Source of the DNA: Isoptericola sp.
GTDB lineage: Bacteria; Actinomycetota; Actinomycetes; Actinomycetales; Cellulomonadaceae
Length of the DNA: 33,624 nt
Direction of reading: 5' to 3'
NCBI GenBank assembly: GCA_031181105.1
Contig: JAPSLD010000008.1
Location: 1-33,624, forward strand
A model generated the notes under the pieces. That model ran no database searches, was not told where the DNA came from, and worked only from the letters and a program-made list of their open reading frames with translations. Both the position numbers and the translations under genes were made by a program. Below, in pieces: positions 1 to 7,627 of this stretch; the stretch's first letter is position 1, and every line of letters starts with the position of its first letter.

Positions 1-2
1 CC

Positions 3-716
3 ACGGTCGAGGGCGAGGAGGCCGAGAAGACGATGATCGCCGGTGCGATCCGCACCGACCTCATCCTGTCGGCCGAGATCATGGTCATCGCGCTCAACGA
101 GGTGGCCGACGAGGGCTTCTGGTCGCGGCTGGCGATCCTGTTCGTCGTCGCCGTCGCGATCACCGTCGTGGTGTACGGCGTCGTCGGCCTCATCGTGAAG
201 ATGGACGACATCGGGCTCGCGCTCTCCCAGCGCTCGTCGTCGTTCAGCCAGCGCTTCGGCCGGGGCCTGGTGTCGGCGATGCCGAAGGTGCTCGCGGGCA
301 TCTCCCTGGTCGGCACGGTCGCGATGCTGTGGGTCGGCGGGCACATCCTGCTGGTCGGCTCCGACGACCTCGGCTGGCACGAGCCCTACGGCTGGGTCCA
401 CCACGTCGAGGAGAGCATCGCGCACGCCGTGCCCGCGATGGGCGGCGTGCTCGCCTGGCTGTTCAACACGCTGTGCTCGGCGGTCGTCGGCCTCGTGGTC
501 GGCGGCATCATCGTCGCGGTGATGCACGTGCTGCCGTTCGGCCGCAAGGACCACGGCACCGGGCGCGACCCCGGGCACGACGGCGAGCACGAGGGCGGGC
601 ACGAGGGCGGGCACGACACCGCGCTCGACTCCGGGCACGACGTCGCGCCGGCGGTCGAGCGGGACGGCACGGCGGGGGAGCGCGTCGACGACCGCCGCCC
701 GCCCGCCGACCACTGA
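3..716 (+). CDS. DUF808 (YedI-like) membrane protein, 5' end missing
   Basis: The reading frame is open from the left window edge, so the N-terminus lies outside; 237 residues are visible. The segment around IRTDLILSAEI, followed by several hydrophobic helices (roughly codons 40-65, 95-120 and 150-175), matches the C-terminal half of the DUF808/YedI family of inner-membrane proteins, whose function is unknown. After the last helix comes a hydrophilic tail of about 65 residues that is rich in His, Asp and Gly, with repeated GHD/GHE triplets. That tail is probably cytoplasmic or periplasmic and could bind metal, which is inference. The first visible ATG (position 33) is internal and is not the real start. 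Confidence 0.8.
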   Translation, partial: TVEGEEAEKTMIAGAIRTDLILSAEIMVIALNEVADEGFWSRLAILFVVAVAITVVVYGVVGLIVKMDDIGLALSQRSSSFSQRFGRGLVSAMPKVLAGISLVGTVAMLWVGGHILLVGSDDLGWHEPYGWVHHVEESIAHAVPAMGGVLAWLFNTLCSAVVGLVVGGIIVAVMHVLPFGRKDHGTGRDPGHDGEHEGGHEGGHDTALDSGHDVAPAVERDGTAGERVDDRRPPADH

Positions 717-720
717 CGAG

Positions 721-807
721 GTAGCGCTCGGTCCGGCGAGGTAGTGCTCGGCCCGGCGAGGTAGCGCTCGATCCGGCGAGGTAGCGCTCGGTCCGGCGAG
801 GTAGCGC
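721..807. repeat. Tandem repeat, 20-bp unit, four copies plus a partial fifth
   Basis: The units are 721-740, 741-760, 761-780 and 781-800, with a partial copy at 801-807. The unit is GTAGCGCTCGGTCCGGCGAG with one or two substitutions in copies two and three. Each unit carries AGCGCT or its variant AGTGCT. The array lies between the stop of the DUF808 gene and the end of the convergent DUF488 gene, and begins 4 nt after the DUF808 stop. I see no coding function. Confidence 0.9.
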
Positions 808-811
808 GGCG

Positions 812-1348
812 TCAGGTGGACGCGTCGTCGGCCTCGGGCGGGTACCAGACCCGCGTCCCGTCGACCTGCGCGAAGGACCGCAACGTGTGGGGCCGGGCCG
901 ACGTCACGGACATGATGTCCACGACGTCGATCCCGCGGGCGAGCAGGGCGTCGCCGACGAGGGACCGGTGGCATCGCCAGGGGACGGCCTCCGCGCACAT
1001 GATCGCCAGGTCGTCGTGGCGCGATCGCGTCACGAGGTCGTCGACGGCCGCCGCGAACTCGTCGGTCTGCATGTGGTCCGCGTAGCCGCGGAAGGAGGCG
1101 TTGCGCCATGCTCCGTTGGGGCTGTCCTTGCGCGGGTGGCGCAGGCCGCCGAGCTCGCGGACCCAGCGATACGTGATGTCCGCCTCGCGCAACGAGCCGG
1201 CCAGGGCGTCGCCCGCGAAATGGGGGTTGGACCGCGACTTCGGCACGGTCCGCACGTCGACGAGCCGGCGGATGCCGTGCGCCCGGAGGATGTCGACGAA
1301 CTCGTCGATCGTGCGGTTCGAGTGGCCGACCGTGTGCACCGTCGTCAT
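812..1348 (-). CDS. DUF488 family protein
   Basis: This 178-aa protein has the DUF488 signature: VGHSNR near the N-terminus (residues 7-12), DVRTVPKSR at 31-39, and a C-terminal CAEAVPWRCHR stretch with two conserved cysteines (C118 and C126). The biochemical role of the family is not settled. The frame is open further upstream, but the ATG at 1348 is chosen because the conserved domain begins there and a TACGGT hexamer ends 7 nt before it, as expected of a leaderless start. The gene is convergent with the DUF808 gene across the 20-bp repeat array and divergent from the cupin gene. Confidence 0.85.
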   Translation of the reverse strand: MTTVHTVGHSNRTIDEFVDILRAHGIRRLVDVRTVPKSRSNPHFAGDALAGSLREADITYRWVRELGGLRHPRKDSPNGAWRNASFRGYADHMQTDEFAAAVDDLVTRSRHDDLAIMCAEAVPWRCHRSLVGDALLARGIDVVDIMSVTSARPHTLRSFAQVDGTRVWYPPEADDAST

Positions 1349-1355
1349 GCACCTC

Positions 1356-1361
1356 ACCGTA
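1356..1361 (-). promoter_or_regulatory. Predicted -10 element, leaderless start of the DUF488 gene
   Basis: TACGGT ends 7 nt before the ATG at 1348. No Shine-Dalgarno sequence is present. Confidence 0.5.
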
Positions 1362-1500
1362 GGCGCGCCGTCCGTCGGCGCACACGCCCGGCCCGCGCAC
1401 GACCGCGGGCGACGCCACGGCAGGGCCTGTGCCGGACGCCGGGACCGGCGTATCGTGGAGCGGGGGCCACGAGTGATCACCGACGATCCGGGAGGCTCAG

Positions 1501-1869
1501 ATGGGCGGCGTGGAGTCGAAGAGCTTCGACGCACCCGACGAGGTGCGGTCGTTCGTAGACAAGGGCGAGGGGCGGGTCGTGACGCTCGCCGGCAGCACGG
1601 TGCTCAAGGGGCGGTTCGAGCCGGGCTGGCGGTGGTCGGAGCACATCCGCCCCATCGTGGGCACGGACAGCTGCCAGTCGCCCCACTTCCTCTACATGCT
1701 CGCGGGGCGGATGCACGTCGTCATGGACGACGGCACCGAGGCCGAGGCCGGACCGAACGACGTCGTGCGCATCGAGCCGGGTCACGACGCCTGGGTCGCC
1801 GGTGGCGAGGCGGTCGAGGTGGTCGACTTCGGCGTGTCGCCGACGTACGCGGTCAAGAGCAGCGGCTGA
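1501..1869 (+). CDS. Cupin-domain protein
   Basis: This small 122-aa protein contains one cupin barrel. The core covers about residues 38-112: a GxxxxxH-type first motif around W45-H48, then PHFLYMLAGRMHV, a GTEAEAGPNDVVRIEPG turn, and H95 in the second motif. Such single-domain cupins bind a metal or a small ligand, but the sequence does not give the substrate. The start is supported by GGGAGG 5 nt upstream of the ATG and a possible -10 (TATCGT) near 1451. The gene stands alone, divergent from the DUF488 gene and convergent with the large unknown gene that follows. Confidence 0.8.
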   Translation: MGGVESKSFDAPDEVRSFVDKGEGRVVTLAGSTVLKGRFEPGWRWSEHIRPIVGTDSCQSPHFLYMLAGRMHVVMDDGTEAEAGPNDVVRIEPGHDAWVAGGEAVEVVDFGVSPTYAVKSSG

Positions 1870-1913
1870 CCGCGGTCGGGCCCTCGCGGCACCCGCGGCA
1901 CCGGTGACGATGC

Positions 1914-3416
1914 CTACCCGGTGTGCACCACGGGTTCGTCGACGTCGGCGGCGGTGGCCTGCGCCGGGAGGAGGCCTTGACCGGCGAGCGCGGCGTGGGC
2001 GCGGAGGCGCAGCTCGCTGAGCGTGCCGGCGAACGCGGGCGCGAACGCGGCCATGGTGGCGGCCGTCGCCGGCTCCGTGTTCCACAGCCGGGTGAGGCGC
2101 GGGCGCAGCGTCCACTCGATGTACGGGTTCGAGAGCCCGATCAGCGCCGGCACCGGTATCTCGTGCCACAGGGCGTGCTCGAGGTGCTGCGTGTGCACGA
2201 GCGTCTCGATCGTGCCCATCAGCCGGGCGACGTCCCGCAGGACCGGGTCGTCGCCGTCGGGCCGCTCGAGCGGGTGGTGCGCCAGGTACGCGGACAGGGC
2301 GGCGCGTTGCCCCGGGGTCGCGGCCGGGTGGGTGGTGGTGCGCAGCACGTGTGCGGCGCGGTGCCAGTCGCCGTACGGGTCGTTGCTGTCGGCCCCCCGC
2401 GGGTGGCGCAGCGCCGCGAGGCAGATATCGATGTCGTCGGCAGTGGCGTTCTCGCGCAGCTGCGACGTGCGGGCGGCGACGGTCCACGCGGGAGACGAGG
2501 CGGCGGCGCGCCGCTCCTGCGGTGTGGCCACCGGCAGCCGGGGCCGCGTGACGGAGTCGTGCACGGGCGTCCCGCGCAGCCGCCGGCAGAGGTAGACCGC
2601 GCGCGCGACGGTGTGATGGTCGTGCCACTGAGGCGTCGGCACGTCCACGTCCGGGCAGGGGAAGCGCTCCAGGGCTGTCTGCGCGACGGCCGGCGAGGCG
2701 CTGCGGGTCACCGCGGTCGCCCACGCCTCCGCCGTGCCGACCGCCTCGGCGCGGCGCGTCAGGTGACGCACCCGCAGGGCGCCCGGGTCGGCGTCACCGG
2801 TCCGCGCGGCCTGCGCGTACGGGGCCAGCGCCTCGGCGAACGGCCGGGTGGCGACCTGCTGCAGGTGGACGAGCGCCGCGGCGGGCTCGTGGCAGACGGC
2901 GGTGACGGTCCGCTCGAGATCGTCGCGCGAGAGGTCGGGACCGTGCTGGGTGACCAGGCAGTGCACGGCCAGGCGGAGGGCCGCCGGGGTGGCGTCGGGG
3001 TGGTCGAGCACGGTCATGGCGGCGCGGGCTCGAGCCGGCGGATCGTCGATCGTGCCCAGCCGTACCGCCAGGTTCCCGACGATGCTGGGGTCGAGCGGCC
3101 TGGTGGTCGCGACGGTGCTGTGGGCGTCGTCCTCGACGCGCAGCAGCCCCACGAGCGTGTCGGTGGACGTGGCGTCCAGCAGTGCCGTGCGGCGACTCCC
3201 GCACGTGCGCGGGTAGGCCGCGGCGAAGGCCTCCCGGTCGGTGATCTGCACGCCGGCGACGGCCTCGTCGGGCGTGCCTCGCCGCGCGATGAGCTGCGCG
3301 AGGGTGTGCTGGTCCGGGTCGGGCAGGGCGCGCGCGGTGCGTGCGACGGCGGCCAGTGCGTCCGGCCGGGTGCAGGGGTCCGTGGCCGGTGCGTGCAGCA
3401 GGATCACAAATGTCAT
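1914..3416 (-). CDS. Hypothetical protein, 500 aa, probably all-helical
   Basis: I do not recognise this family. The protein is 500 residues, has no signal peptide and no membrane helix, and consists of short Ala/Leu-rich amphipathic segments separated by Pro/Asp turns, as in HEAT-like or other helical-repeat proteins. A HDHHTVARAVYLCRRLRG segment lies near the middle. Its residue composition is balanced, unlike the Arg/Gly-rich overlapping frames on the other strand, and this supports it as the true gene. The only plausible start is the ATG at 3416. It is divergent from the TPR/LuxR regulator gene, with 178 nt between the two starts, so regulation by that protein is possible. Confidence 0.7.
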   Translation of the reverse strand: MTFVILLHAPATDPCTRPDALAAVARTARALPDPDQHTLAQLIARRGTPDEAVAGVQITDREAFAAAYPRTCGSRRTALLDATSTDTLVGLLRVEDDAHSTVATTRPLDPSIVGNLAVRLGTIDDPPARARAAMTVLDHPDATPAALRLAVHCLVTQHGPDLSRDDLERTVTAVCHEPAAALVHLQQVATRPFAEALAPYAQAARTGDADPGALRVRHLTRRAEAVGTAEAWATAVTRSASPAVAQTALERFPCPDVDVPTPQWHDHHTVARAVYLCRRLRGTPVHDSVTRPRLPVATPQERRAAASSPAWTVAARTSQLRENATADDIDICLAALRHPRGADSNDPYGDWHRAAHVLRTTTHPAATPGQRAALSAYLAHHPLERPDGDDPVLRDVARLMGTIETLVHTQHLEHALWHEIPVPALIGLSNPYIEWTLRPRLTRLWNTEPATAATMAAFAPAFAGTLSELRLRAHAALAGQGLLPAQATAADVDEPVVHTG

Positions 3417-3431
3417 CTTGCCCCATGAATC

Positions 3432-3460
3432 CGACGAGTCGCCCTCGCGACCGCTCGTCG
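3432..3460. promoter_or_regulatory. Inverted repeat between divergent genes, possible operator
   Basis: CGACGAG (3432-3438) and CTCGTCG (3454-3460) form a 7-bp dyad with a 15-nt spacer, so the arms are 22 bp apart, two helical turns. It lies 16 nt upstream of the ATG at 3416. Chance is a real alternative in such GC-rich DNA. Confidence 0.3.
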
Positions 3461-3594
3461 CCCGGTGGGCGCGGGGCAGGAGGCGGTCGGGGCGCTCGCC
3501 AACCGCGCGCTACGGGACGGCGGAAGCGGCAAGGCCCGTCGATCGGCGCGCAGAACCCGGTCCGCACGAGGTCGCCACGGTGCACAATGGCTGG

Positions 3595-5142
3595 ATGGAG
3601 CCAGCCTCGGCCGCGGTCGAGAGCGCGCCCCCGATGCCGCCAGAGGCGATCGAGGCGCTGAGCTGGGACGCGTGGTGGCGCGACGACGTCGACGCTCTCT
3701 TCGAGACGCGTGAGCGCGCGTACCGCGCCTACCGGGCTGCCGGAGACGATCTCGGCGCGGCGCGGATGGCGTGCTGGTTGGGGACCGACTCGGTCGACTT
3801 CCGCGGCCAGACGGCGGTCGCCCGGGGGTGGCTGGCACGCGCGCGCCGCCTGCTCGAGGGGCGCACCGACTCGGTCGAGTACGGCTGGTTGCTCATGCAC
3901 GAGGCCGAGAAGATGATGCAGGCCGGGGACACGGCGGCCGCCGTCGAGCGCGGGACGCAGGCGCTCGCGCTGGCCCGCCGTGTCGGTGACCTCGACCTCG
4001 AGTCGCTCGCCGTCGCGACCGTCGGCCTCGCGCGGGTGTTCGCCGGCGAGGTCGACGAAGGTTCGCGCGCCCTGGAGGAGGCCGCCACGGCGGCGCTCGC
4101 GGACGAGCTGGACCAGCCGTGGGCGGCGGGGTGGTGCTGCTGCTACCTCATCTACGGCTGCGAGCAGGCACGAGACTACGACCGCGCCGCGCAGTGGTGC
4201 CGCCGGATCGAGTCGTGGGCCGAGCGCCGCATCGGGGCGCTGGCGTACACCTGCCGCGCGCACTACGCGAGCGTGCTCGTCTGGAGGGGGGCCTGGGCGG
4301 CGGCGGAGGCGCACCTCACGGAGTCGGCCGGCGCGCTCGCCGAGCTCCGTCCTCCGGCCGCGGTGGACGCGTGCGCCCGGCTCGGTGAGCTCCGCCGCCG
4401 GCAGGGTCGTGCGGAGGAGGCGCTGCGGCTGTTCGAGCACGCGCCGGACCACCCGATGTCGATTCTCGGCACGGGGGAGCTGCACCTCGCGCAGGGTGAC
4501 GCGCGAGTCGCGCGCGACCGGGCCGAGGAGTACCTGCGCGACGCGGCGTCCCGGCCGGTGGTACCGCGGTCCTCGGGCCTGGAGCTCCTCGTCCGGGCCG
4601 CCGCGCTCGAGGGAGACCTGGCCAGTGCGTCGGCAGCGCTCGACGAGCTGACGGCGATCACCGCGCAGGTCGGCACCGACCACAGTCGTGCGTCGCTCGC
4701 CTGGGCCCGAGGGTCCCTGGCGGAGGCCGCCGGCGAGCTCGACCGTGCCCGCATCGCCTTCGAGGACGCAGCCCGCCTCTTCCACCGGACCGCCGCGCCC
4801 TGGGAGGAGGCGCAGGCCGTGCTGGCCCTCGCCCGCGTGCTCGACCGGGTCGGCCGCCCTCAGGACGCCGGGGAGTACCGTGGCCGGGCCGCGGCGCTCC
4901 TCGCGGCCGTCGACGTACCGCCGCCACGGGATCCGGCTGCCGGGGCGACCCCATCCCTGACGGCGCGGGAGCGAGAGGTGCTCACGCTGATCGCGCGGGG
5001 GCTGACGAACCGTGCGGTCGCCCGCGCGCTGGTGCTCAGCGAGCACACCGTGAACCGGCACGTGACGAACATCCTCACCAAGCTCGGTACCGGGTCGCGC
5101 TCCGCCGCGGTCGCCGTGGCGCTCAGGAACGACATGATCTGA
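3595..5142 (+). CDS. TPR-containing LuxR-family transcriptional regulator
   Basis: This 515-aa protein has a long N-terminal region of TPR-like helical repeats (about residues 20-440, with Ala/Leu/Tyr helices and many WxxA, YxxA and LxxA patterns). A C-terminal LuxR/GerE helix-turn-helix follows at about 453-515 (SLTAREREVLTLIARG, then SEHTVNRHVTNILTKL). There is no Walker A motif, so it is not a full LAL/MalT ATPase. It is probably a cytoplasmic DNA-binding regulator whose TPR part senses a protein or ligand. The ATG at 3595 is chosen because CACAAT ends 6 nt upstream; an in-frame GTG at 3580 would overlap that element. The target is unknown, and the divergent 500-aa gene is the obvious candidate. 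Confidence 0.85.
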   Translation: MEPASAAVESAPPMPPEAIEALSWDAWWRDDVDALFETRERAYRAYRAAGDDLGAARMACWLGTDSVDFRGQTAVARGWLARARRLLEGRTDSVEYGWLLMHEAEKMMQAGDTAAAVERGTQALALARRVGDLDLESLAVATVGLARVFAGEVDEGSRALEEAATAALADELDQPWAAGWCCCYLIYGCEQARDYDRAAQWCRRIESWAERRIGALAYTCRAHYASVLVWRGAWAAAEAHLTESAGALAELRPPAAVDACARLGELRRRQGRAEEALRLFEHAPDHPMSILGTGELHLAQGDARVARDRAEEYLRDAASRPVVPRSSGLELLVRAAALEGDLASASAALDELTAITAQVGTDHSRASLAWARGSLAEAAGELDRARIAFEDAARLFHRTAAPWEEAQAVLALARVLDRVGRPQDAGEYRGRAAALLAAVDVPPPRDPAAGATPSLTAREREVLTLIARGLTNRAVARALVLSEHTVNRHVTNILTKLGTGSRSAAVAVALRNDMI

Positions 5143-5226
5143 GTGGCGTGAAGCCGCCATGCCCGCCCGGCAGCGGTTGGTGCCTTCCGGCGAAGTCTCG
5201 TCCCCGTCCGACGACGGACCCTGGCG

Positions 5227-5247
5227 GGGACCCCACCCAGGGGTCCC
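5227..5247 (+). terminator. Hairpin after the LuxR-family gene
   Basis: GGGACCCC (5227-5234) and GGGGTCCC (5240-5247) form a perfect 8-bp stem with a 5-nt loop, followed by TTC. It lies between the regulator stop and the acetyltransferase start, so it may act as a terminator or as a leader structure for the next gene. Confidence 0.55.
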
Positions 5248-5267
5248 TTCTCGAGGGGATGAGGACC

Positions 5268-5855
5268 ATGCTGCAGACCATCACCGTGCGCCGGGCCGTC
5301 GGGGACGACGTCGACACGCTGTCCACCACGCTCGCGGAGTCGTTCCACGCGGACCCCGTGATGACCTGGTGCTACCCGGACGCCGCCGAGCGGGCGGCGA
5401 TCCTGCCGCGAGCCTTCCGGGTGATCCTCGACGCTGCGATGCCGCACGGCGGCGTCGAGACGGCCGAGGAGGGCGCCGCGGGCTCGATCTGGATCCCGCC
5501 GGGCGCCGAGCTCGACGGAGAGCGGCTCGTCGAGGACCTCGGCGCGGTCTCCGCCCCGTACACCGAGCGGGTGCTCACCATCATGGGCCTGCTCGACGAG
5601 CACCACCCGCCCGCTCCCGAGCACCAGTACCTGTTCATCCTCGGGACGAGCAGCGCATGGCAGTCGCGTGGGCTCGGCTCGGCGCTGCTGCGGTCGGTGC
5701 TCTCCGGCTGCGACCGCGACGGCGTCCCCGCCTACCTCGAGGCGACGAGCGAGCGGAACCGGTCGCTCTACGAGCGCCACGGGTTCGAGGTGATCGAGGT
5801 CCTGCGCCTCCCGGACGGGCCGCCGCTGTGGTGCATGTGGCGCACGCCGGGCTGA
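5268..5855 (+). CDS. GNAT-family N-acetyltransferase
   Basis: This 195-aa protein has a single GNAT fold. The acetyl-CoA-binding motif A is visible at about residues 122-141 (LFILGTSSAWQSRGLGSALL, with QSRGLG as the pyrophosphate loop). The C-terminal EATSERNRSLYERHGFEV segment is typical of the motif B region. It resembles the branch of GNATs with a long N-terminal half and an IWIPPG motif, whose substrates are mostly unknown. The ATG at 5268 is preferred over the one at 5259 because GAGGGG lies 9 nt upstream of it. The gene stands alone behind the hairpin at 5227-5247. Confidence 0.85.
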   Translation: MLQTITVRRAVGDDVDTLSTTLAESFHADPVMTWCYPDAAERAAILPRAFRVILDAAMPHGGVETAEEGAAGSIWIPPGAELDGERLVEDLGAVSAPYTERVLTIMGLLDEHHPPAPEHQYLFILGTSSAWQSRGLGSALLRSVLSGCDRDGVPAYLEATSERNRSLYERHGFEVIEVLRLPDGPPLWCMWRTPG

Positions 5856-5879
5856 GCCGACCTGTGCGATCCCCTGCGA

Positions 5880-6072
5880 TCACGCCGCTTCGGCCTGGCG
5901 ACTGCCCCGCCGTCGTGGCCGGTGGCTGCGTCTGCAACGCCTCGAGGATCGCCCCCCGACGTCGTGGCGCAAGAATCGCGTCGCCGTCGGCTGCGCTTCC
6001 AGCAGCGCGGTGCCGTACCGCCGGCGCAGCAGCGTCGGGTGGCCGGGAGCCGACACCGCGTGTGCCGACGGT
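5880..6072 (-). other. Gene-sized gap with a possible decayed coding remnant
   Basis: On the minus strand, about 35 codons upstream of a run of six C (around 5951-5956) read like ordinary protein (GHPTLLRRRYGTALLEAQPT and following). Past the run, the natural-looking reading continues in a different frame (AILEALQTQPPATTAG). This suggests a frameshifted gene fragment. I cannot name a family, and no start codon or ribosome binding site is evident. Confidence 0.2.
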
Positions 6073-6939
6073 TCAGCCGACGAACGCGTCGTACGTGGCG
6101 ACGAGTCCGGCGCGGTCGCTGATGAACCGGGAGTAGACCTCCTCGAGCCTCGGGTCGAGGCCGCCCGGGTACCAGGTCCCGGCGCCGAGGCTGGCGAAGA
6201 TCTCACTGCCGCGAGTGAAGGCGGCGTCGTCACCGAGGGACCAGGCGATCTGCGCGTGGAGGGGGTGGGCGGGGTCGAGGGCGGCGAGCTCGGCCTCGAG
6301 GATCGGGCCGAGCGCGACCTGCTCGTGGACGCCGATGACCTCCCAGGCGGCGTGCAGCATCTCGTGCGCCGCGGTCGTGGTGAGGTAGCCGTACAGCTGT
6401 GGGTCCTCGGGCTCGGCGAGGTAGATGGAGCCGTCGCCGAACCCGTTGCCGACGTAGCAGCCTGCGATGCGGAAGTCTCCGTCGGCGCCGCGGTCGTCGT
6501 CGCCGGTGCGCCGGCAGTGCTCGGCCACCTCGGCGCGGTCGACGATCTGGGGCCGGGCGCCGTAGAAGACCCTGCGGCCCTCGTCGGTCATGTAGGCCGC
6601 ATCCGCCAGGGCGCGGACGTCCGGCACCAGCCCCGGCTCCTCGCGGCCGATGGCGCTGTTGACGCTGGCCACCCACTCGTTCGGGACGCCGGCCCAGCCG
6701 GTCTGTGCCCACCAGCCGACACCGATCACGACGGCGACCACGGCGACGACGACCTCGACCCAGGACGCGCCCTTGCGTCGGGCGCCCGCGACGTACTCGT
6801 GCTCGACCTTGGCCGGCGCTGGCTGCTCCCACTCGCGCCACCGGGGCGGCCCCTGACGACGGCCGACCGCTTCGTCGATCACCCACTGCGGCACGCGGCC
6901 GCTGCGGCTGCGTGGCAGGTCGTCGGGCGGGATGGACAT
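6073..6939 (-). CDS. Membrane-anchored putative zinc metallopeptidase (HExxH)
   Basis: This 288-aa protein has a basic cytoplasmic N-terminus (1-59), a single membrane helix at about 60-77 and an exported C-terminal domain. That domain contains TTTAAHEMLHAAWE, so H192 and H196 with E193 form an HExxH zinc site. E246 in GSEIFASLG is a plausible third ligand. Two cysteines (C142, C161) could form a disulfide outside the cell. The overall family is not one I can name, and peptidase activity is inferred only from the motif. TACGAT ends 6 nt before the ATG, indicating a leaderless start. The gene stands alone, downstream of the VOC gene and in the same orientation. Confidence 0.75.
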   Translation of the reverse strand: MSIPPDDLPRSRSGRVPQWVIDEAVGRRQGPPRWREWEQPAPAKVEHEYVAGARRKGASWVEVVVAVVAVVIGVGWWAQTGWAGVPNEWVASVNSAIGREEPGLVPDVRALADAAYMTDEGRRVFYGARPQIVDRAEVAEHCRRTGDDDRGADGDFRIAGCYVGNGFGDGSIYLAEPEDPQLYGYLTTTAAHEMLHAAWEVIGVHEQVALGPILEAELAALDPAHPLHAQIAWSLGDDAAFTRGSEIFASLGAGTWYPGGLDPRLEEVYSRFISDRAGLVATYDAFVG

Positions 6940-6945
6940 GGCGAG

Positions 6946-6951
6946 ATCGTA
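6946..6951 (-). promoter_or_regulatory. Predicted -10 element, leaderless start of the HExxH protein gene
   Basis: TACGAT ends 6 nt before the ATG at 6939, with no Shine-Dalgarno sequence between. Confidence 0.5.
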
Positions 6952-7115
6952 GGAGCGCCTGGGCGCTCGTGGGCCGTGCTCAGGGCAACTTCACCCTCCA
7001 GCCGTCTGGGTGAGGCGGTGAGCCGGAGGGGCGCTGCGATGTCCAGGCGCCTGTCGGGGCCTGGTGCGGGCGTGCACGACCCGCAGCCCTCGCGCGCTCG
7101 AAGCGCGGCGCAGGC

Positions 7116-7526
7116 CTACCGCCGCACGGAGGCGAGGACCTCGTCGTAGTGCGCGTTCTCCATGACGCCGAGCACGTTGCCGAACGGGTCGACGACGGAC
7201 GAGGTGACGTATCCGGGACCGCGCTCGGTGACGGGCTCGAGCTCGCCGGCTCCGAGCGCGAGCAGGCGAGCGTGGGCGACCACGACGTCATCCACGGCCC
7301 AGTACGCGACGGCGCCCGCGGGCGACGTCGCCCCGACCGGTGCGAAGCGGCGGTCGATGATGCCCAGCTCGTGCGCGTAGTCGCCGACGCGGAACTCGGC
7401 GTAGGCCAGGACGCCGCCTGCCTCGCGGGCGAAGTACGCCTCCGTACCGAGCACCTCGGTGTACCAGTCGCGCGCGGCGGCGACGTCGTCGGCGAACAGC
7501 GTGATGGTCGTGAGGCCTCGCAGCAT
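7116..7526 (-). CDS. VOC-superfamily (glyoxalase/bleomycin-resistance fold) protein
   Basis: This 136-aa protein carries one VOC domain: a first beta-alpha-beta unit (LTTITLFADDVAAARDWYTEVLG), a central AELRVGDYAHELGI-like strand region and a C-terminal DPFGNVLGVMEN. Such proteins include lyases, dioxygenases and ligand-binding resistance proteins, and the substrate here cannot be told. The ATG at 7526 is chosen because GAAGGGA lies 7 nt upstream and the domain begins there; an upstream extension of the frame crosses the operator. It is divergent from the WYL regulator gene and shares the inverted repeat at 7584-7610, which suggests control by that regulator. Confidence 0.85.
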   Translation of the reverse strand: MLRGLTTITLFADDVAAARDWYTEVLGTEAYFAREAGGVLAYAEFRVGDYAHELGIIDRRFAPVGATSPAGAVAYWAVDDVVVAHARLLALGAGELEPVTERGPGYVTSSVVDPFGNVLGVMENAHYDEVLASVRR

Positions 7527-7583
7527 GGTCGGATCCCTTCGTCGAGCGGCGCCCGGTGACGCCTGCACGACCAGCCTGACGGT

Positions 7584-7610
7584 GAAAGTGCTCACCGAAC
7601 GAGCACTTTC
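7584..7610. promoter_or_regulatory. Perfect 10-bp inverted repeat, probable operator of the WYL regulator
   Basis: GAAAGTGCTC (7584-7593) and GAGCACTTTC (7601-7610) are exact reverse complements with a 7-nt spacer. The repeat sits between the divergent VOC and WYL starts, 5 nt upstream of the predicted -10 (CAGTCT, 7616-7621) of the regulator, so it overlaps that promoter's spacer or -35 region. Confidence 0.75.
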
Positions 7611-7627
7611 CGTGGCAGTCTCGACGC

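Noticed and set aside
1923-3428. Open frame of 501 codons on the plus strand opposite the 500-aa gene
   Set aside because: Its translation is dominated by Arg, Gly and Val with no family pattern. It exists because GC-rich codons rarely form stops on the other strand.
6985-7015. Weak hairpin after the VOC gene (CACCC with GGGTG around CCAG/CTGG)
   Set aside because: The stem is interrupted and short, and I could not support it as a terminator.
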